Positions 58,653 to 64,000 of a stretch of DNA of 64,000 nucleotides are shown here, piece after piece. The translations under genes and the position numbers were made by a program. The DNA is from Brassica napus. Its lineage: Eukaryota > Streptophyta > Magnoliopsida > Brassicales > Brassicaceae. The notes beneath the pieces were generated by a model. That model ran no database searches, had not been told where the DNA came from, and saw only the letters and a list, made by a program, of their open reading frames with translations. The stretch lies in NCBI RefSeq assembly GCF_020379485.1, contig NC_063451.1, forward strand, positions 25,154,630 through 25,218,629, in the 5' to 3' direction. Each line of letters begins with the position of its first letter. Positions within the stretch are counted from its first letter, which is position 1.

Positions 58653-59891
58653 TGCGTCTCTAAACTTGTGGAGCTTTTGTCTTGGATCAACCTTTTAGCT
58701 TCTGTTATGAAATATTTTGATGTTTTGTTTTATGAGCGAACGTTATCAACCTTAGCCAAGGTTACAGTTTCTAAGTATTTTGGTAAATGTTCCTAACCGA
58801 ACATCCTAAGCAAACTGCTATCAGATCACTTTAGTTTGTAACTAGTGAGCGGTACGAAGAACTAGTAAACGTATAAAGATGACAGCTAATTAGGAACAGA
58901 ATGTGCCTACTAATTAGTTTTTTTGTTTGAAACTTATGCCTACTAATTAGTTATTAGGTGTCGTTTGATAGTACAGACATTCATGTGCTTGCACAATATC
59001 ATGAACAATAATTTTTTTTTTTATTTACCCACGTACTCCCAGGTAAATTAGATTTGGTGACACCCAAAGTTCGAAAAGATGTAACAATGTCCTCATTCTC
59101 AAGTAATGCGAAAAAAATGACGACATTTGCTCACATCATGAACTCATTGGTCAAACATGCTGCATGCACAACGCACACGTCTTTTCCATAATTTTCCACA
59201 TTTCAATATTAATTTCCACACATGGAAACTGAGATGAGATAATAAAATTAAAATATATTAATATTACATTTGATAAGATATTTGATTAAGATAATTAATG
59301 ATGCTTGGAATAATTTGCCATGCGAACCAAAGATGTCAACGAATATAACTTTTTACATTAACTCGCCATGCGACTGCGAACCAAAAGACTTCATGGATTT
59401 TTTTTTCTTCTGTCCACATGACAAGTCATAGTCTACGTTCAATAACACTCTCTTTGTTACGTTAAGATGGAAATTTTTGAAAAAAAATTTGTTTCACAAA
59501 AATAAATTTTTTATGGCTTCTATACAAAATTGTAAATTTTAATAAAATTAATTGGATTTATTGAAAGATTATCGGTTAAAAAACATTAAAATTTGATAAT
59601 TTTAAAAAAACGATGCATGAATAATGTATTTTTTTAAATGTGTGAAAACACTAAAACATCTATTTTTAAGAAACGGAGGGAGTAATAATGAATGATTTAT
59701 GATTCAGTCATAAAACTCTAAATTCAATAATAATGAATGATTTCCATCAGTTGTATCACTGACCAACACATTATAATTTTTCCTCATCGTATAATGTTCC
59801 ACCTAAACTAAAGACAATTTATCAACTTAACCAAAATATTAGGCACTCAGTTTTTAACGTTTAGGCCTGACTTCAATCCCATCAATTACAA
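58653..59891. other. Intergenic, no gene
   Basis: 3'UTR remainder and AT-rich spacer. No coding or RNA gene recognised. The homology to the MCT-1-like 5' region starts abruptly at 59892. Confidence 0.55.
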
Positions 59892-60042
59892 TTAACGTTA
59901 CCGGCTCGGCTCCACTACCTTTCAATAGTCGTTTAACTCGACGACCAGTTCCTCCTCCGTCTCTGTCGACGTGACACCGTTTCTGATCTCTCTCACTTGG
60001 TAAGCTCATCTGTTCTGTTCGGACAATATCCTGTCCCATTAC
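59892..60042 (+). pseudogene. Truncated duplicate of the MCT-1-like gene 5' region
   Basis: 151 bp identical to 56405-56555 except for three substitutions (T/C, C/A, C/T), without gaps. It contains the 5'UTR end and splice donor of the MCT-1-like gene and stops exactly where copia element 2 begins. No coding exon is in this part. The rest, if it exists, lies beyond the retrotransposon and outside the window. Confidence 0.85.
60038..60042 (+). repeat. Expected target-site duplication of copia element 2
   Basis: ATTAC directly precedes the LTR. Its partner would lie beyond position 64000. Confidence 0.45.
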
Positions 60043-60293
60043 TGTAATCCCAAATGCTCTGTTTTGTGTTTATGAAACTCTAATTGTATTCAACTGAGAG
60101 CAATAGCTATAAGTAGCATTACAATGAAACAAAGAGCTCCTGAAATAAAGCAACAACTAACGCAACTAAACCATTAGAACTGGAAACTACTTGGTCCTAA
60201 AGAATAGGACATTATTGAAACAACTAACAAACGTGAAAGACTAAATCAAACCTCCAACGGCTCCAAACTTCAAATGGTAGTTTTGCTCCAACA
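60043..60293 (-). repeat. 3' LTR of copia element 2
   Basis: 251 bp bounded on the minus strand by TGTTGGAGC and GGGATTACA, i.e. TG...CA ends. On the element's strand it directly follows the purine tract TAGGGAGGGTT at about 60294-60304. It has no obvious similarity to the LTR of element 1, so it belongs to a different family. Confidence 0.8.
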
Positions 60294-60306
60294 AACCCTC
60301 CCTAAG

Positions 60307-63300
60307 CTAAACTTGGTCTTCAAGATTCAGCTTATCCTTGACTGAGCAGACTCCAAGTCTGCTTCTCATCTTCTCGAACACTTCCCTCTTTAATGCCTTT
60401 GTGAATACATCAGCAACTTGTTCTTCAGTACCGCAATGTTCCAAGCTTATCTCTCCTTCATTTACCAGATCACGTAAGAAATGAAACCTGACACCAATAT
60501 GCTTGCAACGCCCATGAAATACATGGTTCTTAGATAACTTAATTGTTGACGTGTTGTCGCATTGAATAATGGTGCTCTCGTTCATCTCATGTCCCAACTC
60601 CTTCATAACTCTTTTGAACCAAATAGCTTGACATGCGCAAACTGATGCCGCCACATACTCAGCTTCAGTCGTGGACAAAGTAACTATTGGCTGCTTCTTA
60701 GAACACCATGCAACTGCCCCATTATCCAAAAGAAAAACATACCCTGAGGTACTCTTTCTGCTATCGATATCTCCAGCAAAGTCGCTGTCAGTGTAGACAC
60801 ATAGCTCCCCTGTTCCTCCTCCATTGTACCAAATACCAAAGTCTGTTGTCCCCTTTAAGTACCTCAGTACCTTCTTCACAGCTTGTGCGTGGAGTCTTGT
60901 AGGTTTTGACATGAAGCGACTGAGTAAGTTCACCGAGAATTGCAGGTCAGGTCGTGTGGTTGTAATGTACATGAGACTCCCAATCATTTGCGTATAGAGT
61001 GTCTCGCCTATTCTTTCTCCTTCAGCATCCATGTCAAGCTTCTCTCCAGGCACCATAGGATTTGTAACTGAGTTGCAATCCTCCATGTCGAACCGTTTGA
61101 GAATCTCCCGAGCGTACTTGGCTTGAGATATGTGAATTCCATTCACCTTCTGATGCACCTCAATGCCCAAGAAATACCTCATCCTCCCAAGATCAGTCAT
61201 GTCGAACTCGTCTTGCATAGACTTCTTGAACTCCATCATCATCTCAAGACTGCTTCCTGTGTAAATAAGGTCATCAACGTACACACTCACAATCAGGATA
61301 TTACCTTGATTGTCGACCTTGAGAAACAATGTCTCCTCGTTCTGTGACTTTGCGAAGCCAGCTTTCAGAAAGTATTCTTCAATGCGACTAAACCAGGCCC
61401 TTGGAGCTTGCTTCAGACCATACAATGCCTTGTGAAGCTTGTAGACACTGTCTTCATGTCCCTTCACTACGTACCCTTTAGGTTGTTGTATGAAGACATC
61501 TTCAGTGAGGATTCCGTGAAGAAATGCTGACTTGACGTCGAGCTGGTACACGATCCATGACTTCTGAGCTGCAGTGGCTAGAATGGTTCTAATGGTGTCC
61601 ATGCGTGCAACGGGAGCATATACTTCAGTGTAATCGATTCCAAGCTCCTGAGAATATCCCTTAGCTACCAGCCTCGCCTTATGCTTAATAATTTCTCCGA
61701 GCTCGTTCAGCTTGGTTTTGTAAATCCACTTCACGCCTATGCACTTGGCTCCATTAGGTAACGTGCACAGCTCCCACGTCTGATTCTTCTCAATGGAGTT
61801 TATCTCTTCTGTCATCGCATCTCTCCACTTCAAGTTTTTTTCTGCTTCCTCAAAGTTTACAGGATCTGTTGCATTTATCTCCACCATGTTGACCACTTCT
61901 TCTTCATTATCAATGGTTTCAATGCAGTGCACATAGTCTTTTAAGTAGCTTGGAGGTCTTCTGGCTCTGCCCTCCCTGATCTCCGCAGTATGTTCTTCTT
62001 GATTCTCTACTGCGTCTTCTACAGGCTGCTCAGTCTCGTTGTTGTTATCTTCCACCTCTCCATTGTTGTCTTCTTCATCACTTTCTTCCCAATCCACATC
62101 ATCTCCATTCCATGTTAACGATCCTTCCGTGAGATGATCTTGATCCTCGTTCCAATCCCATTCTTTTGTTTCCTCAAACACCACATCTCGACTTGTCATC
62201 ATCTTCTTAGTCTTTGGATTGTACAGTCTGTAGGCTTTGGATTCTTCAGAGTATCCAAGTAGAACACATGGTGTGCTCTTATCATCGAGCTTGCTTCGTT
62301 TCTGATCAGGAATGTGGACATGTGCAATGCATCCCCAGACTCTGAAGTGTTCCACACTCGGCTTTATCCCGCTCCATGCCTCTTGTGGTGTGACGTTTTT
62401 CACGGCTATAGTGGGGCACCTGTTGAGAACATAGAAAGTCCACTTCACAGCCTCGGTCCAGAAGATCTTTGGCATCTTCTTGTTAGAGAACATTGACCTC
62501 ACCATGTTCATGACAGTACGGTTCTTTCTCTCGGCTATGCCGTTCTGTTGAGGAGTGTAGGATGTGGTCAGTTGACGTCTGATTCCGTGCTCCTTGCAGT
62601 AGTCTGAGAACTCTAGTGAGGTGTATTCTCCTCCCCTGTCTGTCCTTAAGCCTTTGATCACCTTCCCGGTCTCAGTTTCTACCATCTTCTTGAACATTTT
62701 GAACTCAGTGAAGGCATCAGACTTATTCTTCAGTAGATACACCCAACCCTTTCTGCTATAGTCGTCTATGAAACATAGAATGTACCTCATTCCACTGTTG
62801 GAAGTGGGATTGGTTGGACCACAGATATCCGAGTGGATTAGTTCCAATGCCTCTTTTGCTCTCCATGTACTCTTCTTCGGTATGGCCTTTCTTGGTTGCT
62901 TCCCCACCAGACAGTCTGGACACGTAAAGCTCTGAACCCCAAAGTCTGGTAGACCCCTCACCATGCCTTTGCTCTGTAGTGCTTTAATTCCTCGGTGACT
63001 TAAGTGGCCATAACGCTCATGCCATAGTTTTGGCACATCTTCAGAAGTTGTCTTCAGGCACCTCTGTTCACTTGAGTTTGAATCACCTCTTCCTTGATCA
63101 GCTAGTGCAAACATACGGTTTGAGCTCATCCTACTCTCAGCTATCAAACCCCTCTCTTCATGATAGATTTTGCAGTAGCCTTTTTGAATGATGATTGTGA
63201 TCCGTTTTTCTTGAAGCTGGCCAAGACTCAAGAGGTTGTTTTTGAGTTTTGGTACGTAATACACGTCACTTATTACGTAGTTTGCTCCGTTCAACATCAG

Positions 63301-64000
63301 TTTGGTGTTCCCTTTCCCAACAACCTCCATCTTCTTGTTATTCCCCAGCTTCACCGAGTGCCTGAAGTCTTCATCTAGCTTCGAGAACAGAGTCTTGTCT
63401 CCACTCATATGGTTTGAACAGCCTGAGTCAAGAAACCACACCCTCTTCTTCAGGTCTCCTTGATTTTCAGAGCTCGCCATAAGTGCACTCTCTGTCACTT
63501 CTTCGTCTTCGTGTAGCTCCTCTTCATCCATCTCCTCAATGAATGCCATCAACAACATTTCCTCATTCTCATCAAAGTCTGCGTAATTTGCTTCTTCTTC
63601 CCATTTTGGACATTCGTTTTGGAAATGTCCAAGTTTGTGGCATTTGTAACATTCCACCGTGCTCTTGTTGAAAGAGCTCCTGCCTCGACCACGTCCTCTG
63701 CCTCTTCCTGAGAAGCCCCGACCTCTGGATCCCATTCCTCTTCCATGTGTGATCTTCAATGCTTGATCATCACCTTTGTCAATTTTTTTGAACTTTTGTT
63801 CATGGACCACCAAGGAACTCTGCAACTCGTCCAAAGTGATTGACTCAATGTCCTTGGATTCTTCAATGGATACCACCACATACATGAACTTCTCACTGAG
63901 AGTTCTGAGGATCTTCTCAACCACCTTAGAGTCCGTCATGGTCTCTCCATTGCTCCTCATTTGGTTGGTGATTGCCAACACTCGGATGAAGTATTCTTCA
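60307..64000 (-). CDS. Copia element 2 Gag-Pol polyprotein (partial, N-terminus beyond window)
   Basis: At least 1,230 codons open without interruption to the window edge; the first in-window GTG/ATG is not the real start. In order from the right: gag tail (UBN2 type), CCHC knuckle (C-Y-K-C-H-K-L-G-H-F near 63650), protease (L-D-S-G-C-S-N-H-M), HHCC pre-integrase finger, integrase core with H-S-D-I-C-G-P, R-T-D-R-G-G-E-Y and Q-N-G-I-A-E-R, an acidic linker, reverse transcriptase with L-Y-G-L-K-Q and Y-V-D-D, then RNase H with Y-T-D-S-D and E-A-E-Y. Gag and Pol share one frame, unlike element 1. All catalytic motifs look intact. Confidence 0.95.
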   Translation of the reverse strand, partial: EEYFIRVLAITNQMRSNGETMTDSKVVEKILRTLSEKFMYVVVSIEESKDIESITLDELQSSLVVHEQKFKKIDKGDDQALKITHGRGMGSRGRGFSGRGRGRGRGRSSFNKSTVECYKCHKLGHFQNECPKWEEEANYADFDENEEMLLMAFIEEMDEEELHEDEEVTESALMASSENQGDLKKRVWFLDSGCSNHMSGDKTLFSKLDEDFRHSVKLGNNKKMEVVGKGNTKLMLNGANYVISDVYYVPKLKNNLLSLGQLQEKRITIIIQKGYCKIYHEERGLIAESRMSSNRMFALADQGRGDSNSSEQRCLKTTSEDVPKLWHERYGHLSHRGIKALQSKGMVRGLPDFGVQSFTCPDCLVGKQPRKAIPKKSTWRAKEALELIHSDICGPTNPTSNSGMRYILCFIDDYSRKGWVYLLKNKSDAFTEFKMFKKMVETETGKVIKGLRTDRGGEYTSLEFSDYCKEHGIRRQLTTSYTPQQNGIAERKNRTVMNMVRSMFSNKKMPKIFWTEAVKWTFYVLNRCPTIAVKNVTPQEAWSGIKPSVEHFRVWGCIAHVHIPDQKRSKLDDKSTPCVLLGYSEESKAYRLYNPKTKKMMTSRDVVFEETKEWDWNEDQDHLTEGSLTWNGDDVDWEESDEEDNNGEVEDNNNETEQPVEDAVENQEEHTAEIREGRARRPPSYLKDYVHCIETIDNEEEVVNMVEINATDPVNFEEAEKNLKWRDAMTEEINSIEKNQTWELCTLPNGAKCIGVKWIYKTKLNELGEIIKHKARLVAKGYSQELGIDYTEVYAPVARMDTIRTILATAAQKSWIVYQLDVKSAFLHGILTEDVFIQQPKGYVVKGHEDSVYKLHKALYGLKQAPRAWFSRIEEYFLKAGFAKSQNEETLFLKVDNQGNILIVSVYVDDLIYTGSSLEMMMEFKKSMQDEFDMTDLGRMRYFLGIEVHQKVNGIHISQAKYAREILKRFDMEDCNSVTNPMVPGEKLDMDAEGERIGETLYTQMIGSLMYITTTRPDLQFSVNLLSRFMSKPTRLHAQAVKKVLRYLKGTTDFGIWYNGGGTGELCVYTDSDFAGDIDSRKSTSGYVFLLDNGAVAWCSKKQPIVTLSTTEAEYVAASVCACQAIWFKRVMKELGHEMNESTIIQCDNTSTIKLSKNHVFHGRCKHIGVRFHFLRDLVNEGEISLEHCGTEEQVADVFTKALKREVFEKMRSRLGVCSVKDKLNLEDQV

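Larger units (their letters stand above)
60043..64000 (-). mobile_element. Ty1/copia LTR retrotransposon 2, 5' end beyond window
   Basis: Inverted relative to element 1. Its 3' LTR (60043-60293), polypurine tract and an uninterrupted Gag-Pol frame are present; the 5' LTR and the first part of gag lie to the right of the window. It inserted in the duplicated MCT-1-like 5' region. The unbroken frame of more than 1,220 codons argues for a young, possibly active element. Confidence 0.93.

Overview
This is plant nuclear DNA from a Brassicaceae genome, most likely a Brassica or a close relative. The host genes are intron-rich with GT-AG junctions and AT-rich introns. Their order follows one block at the top of Arabidopsis thaliana chromosome 1, about At1g08970 to At1g09150: NF-YC9, PGSIP5/GUX5 (here a tandem pair), the GH2 endo-beta-mannosidase, SNF4/KIN-beta-gamma, a SANT-domain protein, JMJ24, SRC2, ClpR3 and an MCT-1-like PUA protein. 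Several Arabidopsis genes of that block are absent (as recalled: AMI1, ANP1, BiP3, RBOHB, RPT5B, SR30). That fits one fractionated copy of a triplicated Brassiceae segment. I rebuilt the exon structures by reading splice junctions and checking that phases close. The protein lengths obtained agree with what I recall for the Arabidopsis orthologues.

Layout. 1-3.3 kb: two minus-strand genes of transposon-associated type, a GRF-zinc-finger membrane protein and a Myb/SANT-like protein. 4.2-4.8 kb: NF-YC9. 6.1-20.2 kb: two intact GUX5 genes in tandem, separated by a 6.3-kb Ty1/copia element with LTRs and a target-site duplication. 20.6-29.4 kb: two minus-strand genes (endo-mannosidase, SNF4). 32.5-35.1 kb: SANT gene. 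35.5-39.3 kb: JMJ24 on the minus strand. 40.4-42.6 kb: two direct copies of a small telomere-repeat-bearing element and the tail of a LINE. 43.2-50.4 kb: a complete but mutated CACTA (En/Spm) transposon inserted in an older MITE-like repeat. 51.8-58.6 kb: SRC2, a tRNA-Glu, and the divergent pair ClpR3 / MCT-1-like. 59.9-64 kb: a 151-bp copy of the MCT-1-like gene's 5' region, cut by a young Ty1/copia element that runs off the window with an open polyprotein frame.

The host genes do not form one pathway. They cover transcription (NF-YC9, SANT protein, JMJ24), cell-wall/xylan-type glycosyltransfer (GUX5 pair), N-glycan breakdown (GH2), energy signalling (SNF4), membrane/stress signalling (SRC2), chloroplast proteolysis (ClpR3) and translation (MCT-1-like, tRNA-Glu). 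No new multi-gene system is evident. The least expected item is a 56-codon ORF predicted to have two membrane helices, with its own TATA-like box, in the leader of the first copia element. Others are a five-copy 75-bp repeat carrying splice-acceptor-like sequence next to the JMJ24 start codon, and motif arrays placed before both genes of the CACTA element.
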